Shown here one piece after another: positions 15,688-25,800 of a stretch of DNA of 37,430 nt; position 1 is the stretch's first letter; every line of letters begins with the position of its first letter. The notes below the pieces were generated by a model. It did not search any database. It was not told the origin of the DNA and worked only from the letters and a program-made list of their open reading frames with translations. The translations under genes and the position numbers were made by a program. Source of the stretch: an uncultured Lachnospiraceae bacterium (GTDB taxonomy: Bacteria > Bacillota > Clostridia > Lachnospirales > Lachnospiraceae); the NCBI GenBank assembly GCA_959022495.1, contig CAUEYX010000029.1, forward strand, positions 1-37,430. The letters run 5' to 3'.

Positions 15688-17037
15688 TCACGCTTCCACC
15701 GGCTCAAACGTTTTCTTCCACCGGGAGCAGATCATAGGGATCTGGAATATCAGCATCGCGATCCACCCGAAGAAATTCGCCCATGCAAGCCTGTCAAAAC
15801 CGCCGTGCAGGACATGGATCATCAGCCATGCCGTCAGGAACCGGGATGACATATTCAGTATGGTGCTGATCAGCGTTACCTTCAGATCTCCCAGGCCGCG
15901 GAAAAATCCCTGGATGATATTTGTGGCCGCTGGCATCACGTACATCAGCGCGGCCAATTTCAAATAGGAAATTCCCAGGGTCACGACCTCCTCCCCGCCC
16001 GGACCGCTGACGAACAGTTCCATGATCTGCCTCGAAAACACAGACACCAGCACCAGAATAACAGCAGTATACACCAGCTCCAGAAGAATCGTACCGTAAA
16101 ATCCCTGTTTCATCCTCTGTGTCTTCCCTGCCCCTCGGTTCTGTGCCATAAATGTCGTCGACGCGTGCGCAATATTCTGCTGGGGCGTCATCGCGAAATC
16201 ATCCACCCGGTTTATAGCGGTAAAGGCAGCTATAAACGCCACGCCCTGCACGTTTACAATGGTCTGCACACATATTTTTCCAAGCTGGACACACATCTGC
16301 TGAAGCGCGCTTGTAATTCCGTAAGTAAACGTACGTCCAAGAACCGTCTTATCAAACACTCTCCATTTTCTGCCAAGGCAGAGCAGGGGCACCCTCCTCT
16401 TGATATACAACAGGCAGAACAGACAACAGAGCGCCTCGCTGAGCACGGTTGCCAGCGCGCTCCCCGGCACCCCCATGCCGAGCGTTACCACAAAGAAAAG
16501 ATCCAGCGCCACATTCAGGAACGCGCTGACAGCCAGAAAGATCAGGGGCGCCCTGCTGTCTCCCAGGGCCCGGAGCGTATTGGAAAAGAAATTGTATATA
16601 AAGGTAAAAATCAGCCCTCCGAAAATAATCCGCAGATACATGGCCGCAGAGTGGATAATATCCTCCGGAACCTGGAGAAGTCCCAGCAGAGGATAGGCAC
16701 CGGCAAGAAGGAGCAGGGTGACGATGACAGAAAAACAGATTCCTCCGATCATCGCCGTACTGACCTGGCGTTCCAGCTGCGCATACTTTTTCGCCCCATA
16801 CTGCGTACTCATCAGAATCCCCGCTCCCATGCACATCCCGCTGATAAACAGGATGACCATATTCATGACCGGGCCCGCTGTCCCTGCCGCTGCCAGGGCG
16901 TCTTCGCCAACGAACTTCCCCACAATCACCGAATCCGCCGCGTTATATGTCAGCTGAAGCACATTACCTAATATAAGCGGGACGGTAAATCCCGTAAGCT
17001 GAGGGATGATCCTCCCCTCTGTCATATCTGTCGTCAT
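15688..17037 (-). CDS. MATE-family multidrug/metabolite exporter
   Basis: The 449-residue protein has about twelve hydrophobic segments and the MATE hallmarks: LGNVLQLTYNAADSVIVGKFVGEDALAA near residues 20-50, NFFSNTLRALGDSR, and the second-half repeat IVNVQGVAFIAAFTAINRVDDF followed by FFRGLGDLKVTLIS. MATE proteins export cationic drugs or metabolites across the cytoplasmic membrane using sodium or proton gradients; the substrate cannot be read here. I chose the ATG at 17037, preceded by GAGAGGAATTGGG, rather than the long upstream extension, which lacks the family pattern. It lies upstream of the BMC promoter on the same strand with no clear terminator between. Confidence 0.9.
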   Translation of the reverse strand: MTTDMTEGRIIPQLTGFTVPLILGNVLQLTYNAADSVIVGKFVGEDALAAAGTAGPVMNMVILFISGMCMGAGILMSTQYGAKKYAQLERQVSTAMIGGICFSVIVTLLLLAGAYPLLGLLQVPEDIIHSAAMYLRIIFGGLIFTFIYNFFSNTLRALGDSRAPLIFLAVSAFLNVALDLFFVVTLGMGVPGSALATVLSEALCCLFCLLYIKRRVPLLCLGRKWRVFDKTVLGRTFTYGITSALQQMCVQLGKICVQTIVNVQGVAFIAAFTAINRVDDFAMTPQQNIAHASTTFMAQNRGAGKTQRMKQGFYGTILLELVYTAVILVLVSVFSRQIMELFVSGPGGEEVVTLGISYLKLAALMYVMPAATNIIQGFFRGLGDLKVTLISTILNMSSRFLTAWLMIHVLHGGFDRLAWANFFGWIAMLIFQIPMICSRWKKTFEPVEA

Positions 17038-17102
17038 TTTCCCAATTCCTCTCAAAAAATACAGTGCTGTCTCATTCTGCTGTATTTTATTATAACACTC
17101 CC

Positions 17103-17167
17103 GGCAGAAAAAAGAAAATGCGGCGGAGGGAAGCAGTGCTGCTGTACACTCTCTTCCGCTCCGCCGC
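17103..17167 (-). terminator. Rho-independent terminator of the beta-helix protein gene
   Basis: On the minus strand GCGGCGGAG (from 17167) pairs with CTCCGCCGC (ending 17120) and the stem extends with GGAAG/CTTCC. The stem is followed by ATTTTCTTTTTT. The GC-rich stem and T-rich tail are a classic intrinsic terminator, about 80 bases after the stop of the secreted protein gene and just upstream of the MATE gene. Confidence 0.8.
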
Positions 17168-17244
17168 GGTCCGGCATTCCCATCCCGGCAGTTCGTCAGT
17201 GGGATCTGCCTCAAAGGCCCTCTGTCGTGTATGGGCCATTACGC

Positions 17245-20200
17245 CTATTTCAGCTTTTTCCTTCTCGCTGTGACAGATGCGATTCCTGCCATGGCAGCCG
17301 CCGCGCCCATAAGCAGCGGCAGTTTCACATCTCCAGTGTCCCCGGTGCGGACTGCCTTATGATCCTGGGGCGTTCCGCCCGGCTGAGCTGTCCCGCTCGG
17401 CTGTGCTATTCCGCCCGGACGGACTGTTTCCCCCGGCTGTCCGCTCTCTTCGCCGCTTCCAGACTGGCTTCCACTATTATCATCATCCCCGCCGTCATCC
17501 GGAATATCCGGCTCCTGTCCGCCGTCCCCAGGTTCCTCCGGGTCTCCTCCGCCCTGTGACTCTTCCTTCGTGACAGTCAGTGTATACGTAGTGAAATTGG
17601 TTCCATCCTGAGACCCGACTTCGATTTCAATAATATTCTGTCCTTCCTTCAGAACTGCTTCCGTACTGTCGGCCTGTCCCACACCGTTCACGGTCATGCT
17701 CACAGAAGCCCCGGTCACCGGAGTCAGTTCCAGATGAATTTTTTCCACATCTGCTCCCACAGACGCCGTGTACTCTGTAACATCCGAAGAGAATTCCGGA
17801 GATATTGATACACCCTGAATTGCCAGTGACGTCAGATATGCCAGCGCGCCGGAATCTTCACGTACAATCTTAAGTGTATATTCCTTGATGGTCTGGCCGT
17901 CTTCCGCTGTCACTACAACCGGAATCAAGTTCTCCCCATCCACGAGCGCGGCTTCCACCGCGTCTGTGCCATTATATTCCACTCCGTTCACAGTCACATG
18001 CGCAAAGCGGCTGCCGGCAGTGGGAGTCACCATCACAGATTCTGTCTGGGCTCCGGTTTTCCCTTCGTATGTAAGCTCGTCCGTTTTCTGCAGCTCAATT
18101 CCATCGACTTTCAAATCAATCAGTTCTGCGTCGCTGTAGTCAAATGGCTCCCCGACACACACCCTGAAATAATCCACACAGATATCACCTGTATTACTGC
18201 TGTTTTCAAAGAACAGGAAGCGGTTGATTTCACTTTTGGCTGTCCTTAAGTTCTGATTCTCCAGAACCGGTGTATCCATGTCATCAATATATAAATCATA
18301 TGTCCCTGTATCCAGATTCACTACGTTCCGCACAATGTACCACTGGTCAAGTTCATATTTCTGTGCGTTGACTGTGCTGGATGACCCTGGTTTATTATGG
18401 GAGAGGATATTGCCCTTTGAGAAGGCAAACGTGGCCATCGGATTGGAAGACCCCGCCGGATCAGACGCTTTCCAGTCGGATTCATTGTAGGAATACATAC
18501 CGAACTGATTCGCGTTTCCTCCGTTATTTGTTCTCTTTACCCTTGCCTCGATGGTTACCACACCCTCAGCTGAGACCGCGTTTCTATTGTAGAAAGAGAT
18601 TGTCCCGCTTGCCGTCTTATTCATATGGAGATATTTGTTCCCGCTCTCTTCTTCCACAACCTCAATGACGCCTCTGTCACTGCCCGGATCAACAACCGCC
18701 CAGTCCTCATTTCCTGAAAAGGCGCCCGTCTCATAGTCGTCAAAATCAACGTTTAATAAATACTCCGTGCTGCTCACATCTTTTGTCAGAATCAGGTCCA
18801 CCGTAATCACCGCGCCCGGCCTTACCGAGAGATCTCCCTGTGAGGCGCTGAGATACCCCTGTTTTTCCGCTGTCACCGTATATCCCTGTGCCACCGGCAC
18901 ATCACAGATCTGATAGGAACCGTCTTCCGCTGTGACAGCCTGGTAAGTCTGGCCGTTTAACGCCGCTGTCACCGTCACTCCTTCGATGCCGCCCTTTGCG
19001 TTGCTCACCGTGCCGGCTATCACTCCAGTCGTGGAATGGCTGGCTCCAAGGACAAGGTCCTGTCTCACTGCTGTCTGGTCCAAAAGATCGATATTCTGTA
19101 CCTCTCCCGGATCATAATCCTCCATATTGACCGTCAATGTATGGCTTCCGGCATCCACTTCTCCGAAAGAATAATATCCATTCTCATCCGATGTAACAGT
19201 CTGCTTCCCGTCCAGGACCGCTTCCGCGCCCTCCATCCGGTATCCGTACGGATCGGTCACATAGCCGCTTATGATGCCGCTTCCCTCCGGGATCTGGTAC
19301 TGAGCAGCGCCGATATCGGTTCTGCCGCTGATGTCCTTTCCGAACAGGTCTGTTTTGCTGACCATATCCACATTCAGATCCTCATCCTGCGCAATCACTC
19401 TGCCCTGCCCAATCAGAGGGGATGTCTCATTAAGCTGAATCGCGGACAGACCGCTGATGTCCTCTTTCGCCGCGTTCAAATCCCCTGTAAATTCCGGGTC
19501 AAGAGTGAATGCATTCGCATCCTGGGACGGTGCCTCTACGCCCGCGCCGTAATAACAGTTGCTGTCATAAGCGGTGGCAGAGCCCTCGCCGATTCCCACG
19601 GTCTTTGTGTTTTTGGCCGCGTTATAAAAAATATTGTTATAGAAATAATGCATATTCCCGGATTTTCCAAGATAGGAACTTCCGCCTGAAGATTCGATGA
19701 ACGGAACGTTGCTTACTTCTCTCGAATTATAGAAAATGTTATTGTATACATAATTTACGCCTTTGTCCCCGTGTGGGTTCAAGTATCGTTTCTCCGCGTC
19801 CTGAATGACGTTGTACCTTACCACAGAGGACCCGTAGGTGAACCCGCAGAGAAGAATTCCGTCCCCGGTATCATGGATATAATTATACTGGATCAAAACA
19901 TTCGTGGACTGCTTATCCGGGTCAATCGCGTTGGAATCCGCGCCACCCGCTTTCACCCGTGTGTCATACACTTCGTTATACTGGACCACAATGTCATCCG
20001 TATAATACATCTCGATCCCGCAGGTTCCTGCCTCACGGGAAATATTCCGCTGGATAACAGCGCCCTTTGTGCTCGTCAGATAAATCGTATTGCAGGCATA
20101 ATCCGAATCTTTCTGGCTCAGATAATTATCCTGGATCGTGATATCCGTATGGGGATTCCAGTTGTCGCACTCGTAATCAGGCGCGCCTGAACTTTTCCCG

Positions 20201-21168
20201 GCATCCCTGGAAGCCCACAGCTCGTTTGTTCCCACTTTGTCCCCATTCCACTGCTTTACAATAATGCCGCCGAATGAGTTATTCCGAATGATATTGTTTT
20301 CGATTGTGATATCATGAAATGTGGTAGGTTCCTCTGTCTGTGGCTGGCAGATCTCGAACACGATGCCCCCCGTGCGCTTTGATTTATCCCATCCATTGCC
20401 TTTCTCAATACCCGGGCCGACTTCCCCGGTGCCGCTGATCCACAGGTCTTCTCCGGTAACGTCGTGGATATACAGGTCGTGAAGGACATACCCGTCCAGC
20501 TGTCCCGCGTCCTGTCCGGCAATGCGCAGTCCGCGCAGATCCTCAAGCTGGCTTCCGTTTTTATCGTTCATGTCAATGTAGTCCAGCCCGTCCAGCCCGT
20601 CAACGGTGTTGCTGATATCAAGATTGGAGATATCCCAGTACTCCTGGTTCATCAGCAGCACAACCTCTTCTACCTTTCCGTTTCCGGAAAGTTTCGGCAG
20701 ATCGCCTTCCCCATAACTTCCTATGATAATCGGATTTCCTTCTTCTCCGGAACCCTTCGGTGAGAGAACCGCATTTTCCCACTCACAGCCTGCCTTAAAA
20801 AGGATGCGGTCGCCCGCCTTATAAGTAACAGAATTCACTTTCTCAATGCTCTTCCAGGCGGAACTCTCTTTTGTACCGCTGCTGCTGTCGTTTCCATTGT
20901 CCGCGTCTACATAATATGTGGTGCCGCTCCCCTCCGGGACTGTATCACTGTCAGCCTGAGGAATGGCGCCGTTTTCGACAGCTTCCCCTTTTTCTTTCAT
21001 CTCTTCATTGCCGGTCAGGCTCACAATCTCCTGCTTCGCCTGTCCAATGGTGTCTTCTCCGCCTGCCGCCGCGTATGCGGTCACCTGGCATCCCCCTGCT
21101 GTCAGTGCGGCTGTCAGGACTCCTGCTGCCGCGCGTTTCAGCATACACTGCACGCTCTCTCTTTTCAT
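17245..21168 (-). CDS. Large secreted beta-helix protein with carboxypeptidase-regulatory-like and Cadherin-like domains, wall-anchored
   Basis: The 1307-residue product starts with a signal peptide (KRAAAGVLTAALTAGGC...AYAAAG). Roughly residues 80-600 form a right-handed parallel beta-helix (YYVDADNGNDSSSGT, many N-rich rungs such as IENNIIRNNSFGG), as in polysaccharide lyases and some glycosidases. Two carboxypeptidase-regulatory-like domains follow (ISGYVTDPYGYRMEGAEAV; IAGTVSNAKGGIEGVTVTA), then a laminin-G-like sandwich (LLNVDFDDYETGAF) and two Cadherin-like units ending in YTLKIV and YTLTVT. A Gly/Pro/Asp-rich linker and VRTGDTG, a hydrophobic helix and RRKK complete it, suggesting a non-canonical sortase signal. 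The ATG at 21168 follows AGGAGG. Probably a surface glycan-active protein; the substrate is unknown. Confidence 0.82.
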   Translation of the reverse strand: MKRESVQCMLKRAAAGVLTAALTAGGCQVTAYAAAGGEDTIGQAKQEIVSLTGNEEMKEKGEAVENGAIPQADSDTVPEGSGTTYYVDADNGNDSSSGTKESSAWKSIEKVNSVTYKAGDRILFKAGCEWENAVLSPKGSGEEGNPIIIGSYGEGDLPKLSGNGKVEEVVLLMNQEYWDISNLDISNTVDGLDGLDYIDMNDKNGSQLEDLRGLRIAGQDAGQLDGYVLHDLYIHDVTGEDLWISGTGEVGPGIEKGNGWDKSKRTGGIVFEICQPQTEEPTTFHDITIENNIIRNNSFGGIIVKQWNGDKVGTNELWASRDAGKSSGAPDYECDNWNPHTDITIQDNYLSQKDSDYACNTIYLTSTKGAVIQRNISREAGTCGIEMYYTDDIVVQYNEVYDTRVKAGGADSNAIDPDKQSTNVLIQYNYIHDTGDGILLCGFTYGSSVVRYNVIQDAEKRYLNPHGDKGVNYVYNNIFYNSREVSNVPFIESSGGSSYLGKSGNMHYFYNNIFYNAAKNTKTVGIGEGSATAYDSNCYYGAGVEAPSQDANAFTLDPEFTGDLNAAKEDISGLSAIQLNETSPLIGQGRVIAQDEDLNVDMVSKTDLFGKDISGRTDIGAAQYQIPEGSGIISGYVTDPYGYRMEGAEAVLDGKQTVTSDENGYYSFGEVDAGSHTLTVNMEDYDPGEVQNIDLLDQTAVRQDLVLGASHSTTGVIAGTVSNAKGGIEGVTVTAALNGQTYQAVTAEDGSYQICDVPVAQGYTVTAEKQGYLSASQGDLSVRPGAVITVDLILTKDVSSTEYLLNVDFDDYETGAFSGNEDWAVVDPGSDRGVIEVVEEESGNKYLHMNKTASGTISFYNRNAVSAEGVVTIEARVKRTNNGGNANQFGMYSYNESDWKASDPAGSSNPMATFAFSKGNILSHNKPGSSSTVNAQKYELDQWYIVRNVVNLDTGTYDLYIDDMDTPVLENQNLRTAKSEINRFLFFENSSNTGDICVDYFRVCVGEPFDYSDAELIDLKVDGIELQKTDELTYEGKTGAQTESVMVTPTAGSRFAHVTVNGVEYNGTDAVEAALVDGENLIPVVVTAEDGQTIKEYTLKIVREDSGALAYLTSLAIQGVSISPEFSSDVTEYTASVGADVEKIHLELTPVTGASVSMTVNGVGQADSTEAVLKEGQNIIEIEVGSQDGTNFTTYTLTVTKEESQGGGDPEEPGDGGQEPDIPDDGGDDDNSGSQSGSGEESGQPGETVRPGGIAQPSGTAQPGGTPQDHKAVRTGDTGDVKLPLLMGAAAAMAGIASVTARRKKLK

Positions 21169-21242
21169 GTTCATCCTCCTCTTGACTTCTTTTATGCGCA
21201 CATCATTTGTATGTGTCATTACTTCTGTTTTCAGTGTATTTC

Positions 21243-21258
21243 ATGTAAGAACTTACAT
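21243..21258. promoter_or_regulatory. Palindrome upstream of the beta-helix protein gene
   Basis: ATGTAAG and CTTACAT form a 7-base inverted repeat with two bases between, 75 bases upstream of the start codon. The size and symmetry suit a repressor or activator dimer site. No regulator gene is adjacent. Confidence 0.4.
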
Positions 21259-21264
21259 AAATAT

Positions 21265-21299
21265 GAAAAACCGACAATCTGCCTGAAAAAAAACGACAA
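21265..21299 (-). promoter_or_regulatory. Direct repeats, TTGTCG-T-rich, upstream of the beta-helix protein gene
   Basis: On the minus strand two copies of TTGTCG followed by a T run and C occur 22 bases apart (core positions 21272-21277 and 21294-21299). Spacing near two helical turns would place both on one DNA face, as for AraC-type or response-regulator sites. The match is short and could be chance. Confidence 0.35.
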
Positions 21300-21322
21300 C
21301 GTGCAGATCAGTCTGTGCTCTG

Positions 21323-21421
21323 AGAAAAGAAAAAAGCAGGAAATACGGCATAAATGGAACAGCCGGCACCCTGGGCAGCGCCCAATTTTCCACTGTTCCA
21401 TTCTTTTACCGTACTTCCTGC
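21323..21421 (-). terminator. Long-stem terminator after glyA
   Basis: On the minus strand an arm at 21393-21421 (GCAGGAA, TACGG, ATGGAACAG blocks) pairs with one at 21336-21362 over about 21 matched bases with small internal loops; the inner loop contains TGGGC/GCCCA. The stem is followed by TTTTTTCTTTTC. It lies about 50 bases after the glyA stop and is much longer than a typical intrinsic terminator. It also fills most of the gap before the beta-helix gene. Confidence 0.75.
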
Positions 21422-21471
21422 CTTTTCGATTTTCCCGGATTACGGAACCGGACTCGAAGACATAAAGAAAT

Positions 21472-22707
21472 TTAGCAGAGAGGATATTTCTGTGTGAGTT
21501 CTGCCGCCATTTTTCTTGCGGCCTCTACATTTTCCTCACCGTCGATGACCATCGCAATAATCTCAGCGATTTTATCCATGTCCTCCTCTTTCATTCCTCT
21601 TGTAGTCACTGCCGGCGTGCCGAGCCTTACACCGCTTGTGACAAACGGAGAACGCGGGTCATTAGGAATCGTGTTCTTATTGCAGGTAATATGCGCGTCG
21701 TCAAGACGTTTCTCAAGCTCTTTCCCGCTGACGTTTTTCTCCGTCAGGTCCACCAGCATCAGATGGTTATCCGTATCGCCGGATACGATCTTCACGCCCC
21801 GTTTCTTCAGTCCTTCACAGAGCGCTTTCGCGTTTTTCACAACCTGGGCCTGGTATTCTTTGAATTCCGGCTGGAGCGCTTCTTTGAAGCACACAGCTTT
21901 CGCCGCGATCACGTGCATGAGCGGACCTCCCTGTATTCCCGGAAATACTGCTTTATTAAAGTTGAATTTCTCGTTCATCTCATTGCTGGAGAGGATCATG
22001 CCCCCGCGGGGTCCCCGCAGTGTCTTGTGAGTCGTAGTGGTTGTCACATGCGCGTACGGAATCGGGCTTGGATGGAGCCCTGCTGCCACAAGTCCCGCAA
22101 TGTGCGCCATATCAACCATCAGATATGCGCCAACCTCGTCCGCAATTTCACGGAAACGTTTAAAATCGATGGTGCGCGCGTAAGCGCTGGCGCCGGCAAC
22201 GATCATTTTCGGCTTACATTCCTTCGCGATCTCCAGCACTCTGTCGTAGTCGATCACGCCATCGTCATTGACACCATAAGGCACGACATTGAAATATTTC
22301 CCGGACATATTAACCGGTGAACCGTGTGTCAGATGCCCGCCGTGATCCAGATTCATTCCCATAAATGTGTCTCCCGGCTCAAGCATCGCGAAAAAGACCG
22401 CCATATTCGCCTGGGCACCGGAATGCGGCTGAACATTCGCGTATTCACAGCCAAACAGCTCTTTCGCGCGCTCCCTGGCCAGATCTTCTGCCACATCCAC
22501 GCACTGGCAGCCACCGTAATATCTCTTTCCCGGATATCCTTCCGCATACTTATTTGTAAGGGGGCTCCCCATCGCTGCCATCACTGCCCTGCTGACCCAG
22601 TTTTCCGATGCGATCAGCTCGATGTGGGAATTCTGTCTCTCCATCTCCGCTTTGATCGCGTCCGCAATTTCCGGGTCTGCGTTTTTGATCTCCTCAAAGT
22701 CGTACAT
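21472..22707 (-). CDS. glyA: Serine hydroxymethyltransferase
   Basis: GlyA interconverts serine and glycine with tetrahydrofolate, using pyridoxal phosphate in the cytoplasm, and is the main source of one-carbon units. The 411-residue protein has the family opening (ELIASENWVSRAVMAAMGSPLTNKYAEGYPGKRYYGGC), GAQANMAVF, the conserved LDHGGHLTHG segment, and VTTTTTHKTLRGPRGG with the PLP-binding Lys. Length matches bacterial GlyA. I placed the start at the ATG at 22707, preceded by GGAGGACAATCAGG; longer in-frame sequence upstream lacks a ribosome site. It has its own promoter at 22761-22790 and a strong terminator after the gene. Confidence 0.97.
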   Translation of the reverse strand: MYDFEEIKNADPEIADAIKAEMERQNSHIELIASENWVSRAVMAAMGSPLTNKYAEGYPGKRYYGGCQCVDVAEDLARERAKELFGCEYANVQPHSGAQANMAVFFAMLEPGDTFMGMNLDHGGHLTHGSPVNMSGKYFNVVPYGVNDDGVIDYDRVLEIAKECKPKMIVAGASAYARTIDFKRFREIADEVGAYLMVDMAHIAGLVAAGLHPSPIPYAHVTTTTTHKTLRGPRGGMILSSNEMNEKFNFNKAVFPGIQGGPLMHVIAAKAVCFKEALQPEFKEYQAQVVKNAKALCEGLKKRGVKIVSGDTDNHLMLVDLTEKNVSGKELEKRLDDAHITCNKNTIPNDPRSPFVTSGVRLGTPAVTTRGMKEEDMDKIAEIIAMVIDGEENVEAARKMAAELTQKYPLC

Positions 22708-22760
22708 CCTGATTGTCCTCCATTTCAACATTTTTCTTGCTGCAAACATACATTGAAGCC

Positions 22761-22790
22761 ATTATAGCACAGCTCTTACTGCCGCGTCTA
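22761..22790 (-). promoter_or_regulatory. Promoter of glyA
   Basis: On the minus strand TAGACG (22785-22790) and TATAAT (22761-22766) are 18 bases apart, with a TG one base before the -10 (TGC-TATAAT) giving an extended -10 box. It lies about 55 bases upstream of the chosen glyA start and just after the polC stop. Confidence 0.6.
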
Positions 22791-22818
22791 CGCATGATTT
22801 CAGATGCCCGCGTTTTTT

Positions 22819-25800
22819 CTATACCAAATCAAACAGCGAGATCTGATTGCTTTGGGGAAGGCTTCCGAACAATCCCAGCTCCTGCATCAGGTCGATCACC
22901 GTCTTGCTGACTTTCGTTCTCTGTCTGAAATCATCCAGCGACAGGTACGGTCCGTCCTTTGATGCCTCCTCCACTGCCTCTGCCGCCTTGTCACCCATCC
23001 CCTCGATGCTGGCAAGGGACGGCATCAGCTTCCCGTCAATGATCTGGAACATTTTTGCCTTGGCCCGGTAAATGTCAACCGGCAGAAACTCAAATCCTCT
23101 CGCATACATCTCCTGGACAATCCTCATATCCTTCATTACATCCTGCTCTTTCTTGCTCAGGGAATCGCTGCGCTTTTTGTAGTCTTTCATATAGTAGTCC
23201 AGCTTCTCTTTTCCCTGGCACATAATCTCATAAGAGAACGCGTCCGCTCGGATGCTGAAATACGCGGCGTAGTAGGCCAGCGGATAATTAATCTTACAAT
23301 AAGCGATGCGGTACGCCATCATAACATAGGCAGCGGCGTGGGCTTTGGGAAACATGTAACTGATCTTCTTACATGACCAGATGTACCAGTCCGGCACATC
23401 CTGCGCTTTCATCGCTTCTTCCCACTCGGGCTTAAGGCCTTTCCCCTTACGCACACTCTCCATGATGGTAAAGGCAAGGGCACTCTCCACCCCTTTATTG
23501 ATCAGATAGATCATAATATCGTCACGGGTACAGATGGCGGTGGAAATTGTCGCCTTTCCGGATTTCACCAGTTCCTGCGCGTTTCCCAGCCACACATTGG
23601 TCCCGTGGGACAGGCCCGAAATACGGATCAGGTCTGAGAGGGTCTGCGGCTTTGTGTCCTCCACCATCTGAATGACAAAGTCCGTACCGAACTCCGGGAT
23701 GCCCAGGCATCCCAGCCTGCACCCTTCGATATCCTCCGGTTTGATCCCCAGAATGTCCGTCCCATGGAACAGCTCAATCACGTTCTCATCATCCAGTGGA
23801 ATCTCCGTGGCAATAAACGGATGGTCCGCGTTGTATTCATTGTCCATAGCGTCCGAAGTAATATAATCCTCCAGGGTACGGATCATGGTGGGATCATCGT
23901 GTCCGAGAATATCCAGCTTTAAAAGGTTGTGGTCAATGGAGTGATAGTCAAAATGCGTGGTTGTGATGCCGCACTCCATGTCGTTCGCCGGGTGCTGTAC
24001 CGGCGTAAACTCATTGATATCATGTCCATGGGGAAGTACTACGATCCCTCCCGGATGCTGTCCGGTACTGCGCCGGATGCCCGTGCACCCTTCTGTAATC
24101 CGCTCAATCTCACATCGGCGTTTTCTCTGCTCATGCTCCTCATAATAATTCTTCACAAACCCGTAAGCCGTCTTATCCGCCAGAGTACCGATGGTCCCTG
24201 CCTTAAAGGTGTGCCCCTCTCCAAAAAGGACCTCTGTATATTTATGAGCTTTCGCCTGATAATCCCCGGAGAAATTCAGGTCGATATCCGGCTCTTTGTC
24301 GCCCTTAAAGCCGAGGAACGTCTCAAATGGGATGTCAAACCCCGCTTTCACCAGTGGCTCCCCACACACAGGGCAGTTTTTATCCGGCATATCGAATCCG
24401 CATCCTCCGGCAAACGCTCTCACCTCGTCAGACTCAAAGTCACTGTAATGGCACTTCTTACAATAATAATGGGGACTTAGGGGATTCACCTCGGTAATTC
24501 CCGCCATGGTCGCCACAAAGGAAGAACCGACAGACCCGCGCGAGCCCACCAGATAACCGTCCGCGTTGGACTTCCACACAAGCTTCTGGGCGATAATATA
24601 CATGACCGCATAACCGTTGGAAATAATAGAGTTCAGCTCTTTCTCCAGGCGGGAAGACACCTGTACCGGCAGATCCTCCCCGTACATCTCATGGGCTTTC
24701 CGGTAGCAGATATTCCGCAGTTCCTGATCTGAATTCTCAATGACCGGAGGACATTTATTGGGATTTACCGGTGATATCTTCTCCACCATGCCCGCGATCT
24801 TCACCGGATTGTCAATCACGATCTCCCGGGCTTTGGCCGCTCCCAGATAGGAGAACTCATCCAGCATTTCCTCCGTCGTCCTCAGATAGAGCGGAGGCTG
24901 CACATCTGCGTCGTCGAACCCCTTCCCCGCCATAATAATCCGGCGGTACACCTCGTCTTCCGGGTCGAGGAAATGTACATCGCAGGTCGCGACTACCGGC
25001 TTTCCAAATTTTTCTCCCAGCTCTATGATCTCACGGTTGATATTCTTTAAGTCCTCATCCGATGTGATATCCGGAGTGCGGTCACTCTCGATCATAAACC
25101 GGTTATTTCCCAGGGGCTGGATCTCATAGTAGTCATAGAACTCAGCCAGCCTGGCGATCTGTTCAGCAGACCGCTTTTCCAGTACTGCCTGGTACAGTTC
25201 CCCCGCCTCGCAGGCGCTGCCGATCAGAAGCCCTTCCCGGTGCTCATTCAGCAGGCTTTTTGGTATCCTGGGCCGCCTTGCATAGTAAGTCAGATGGGAT
25301 TCTGTGATCAGCTGATACAGGTTATATCTGCCGATATCATTCTTCGCGATAATGATAATGTGGTGCGTAGGCATTTTGCGGACCGCGTTTACATTCCGGT
25401 CCCCGTACCGGTTGACTTCTTTTAACGTCGCGATCCCGTCCTTTTTCAGCATGGCGGCAAATTTTACAAAGATCTCCGCTGTGGCCCCCGCGTCATCCAC
25501 GGCCCTGTGATGGTTTTCAAGGGATATGTTCAGCGCCTTTGCCACAATATTCAGTTTGTATTTCGACAGCGTAGGCAGAAGCACCCGGGCCAGCGCCACA
25601 GTATCCACGTAGACAAAACGGCTGTCCAGTCCCTGATTCCGGCAGTTCTGCTCAATAAATCCCACATCAAATCCCGCATTGTGCGCCACAAGCACGCCGT
25701 CCCCCACAAATTCCAGGAACTGCGGAAGCGCTGTCTCGATATTTGGGGACCCCATGACCATTTCATCTGTAATGCTGGTCAGATTCGTAATCTCAAAAGG

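Noticed and set aside
17038..17214. N-terminal extension of the MATE exporter
   Set aside because: The extension is Cys/Arg-rich without a MATE pattern and the ATG at 17037 has a good ribosome site.
22324..22767. Plus-strand frames opposite glyA, and similar long frames opposite polC, jetC and the beta-helix gene
   Set aside because: They lie wholly antisense to well-supported genes and have no recognisable family pattern or ribosome site.
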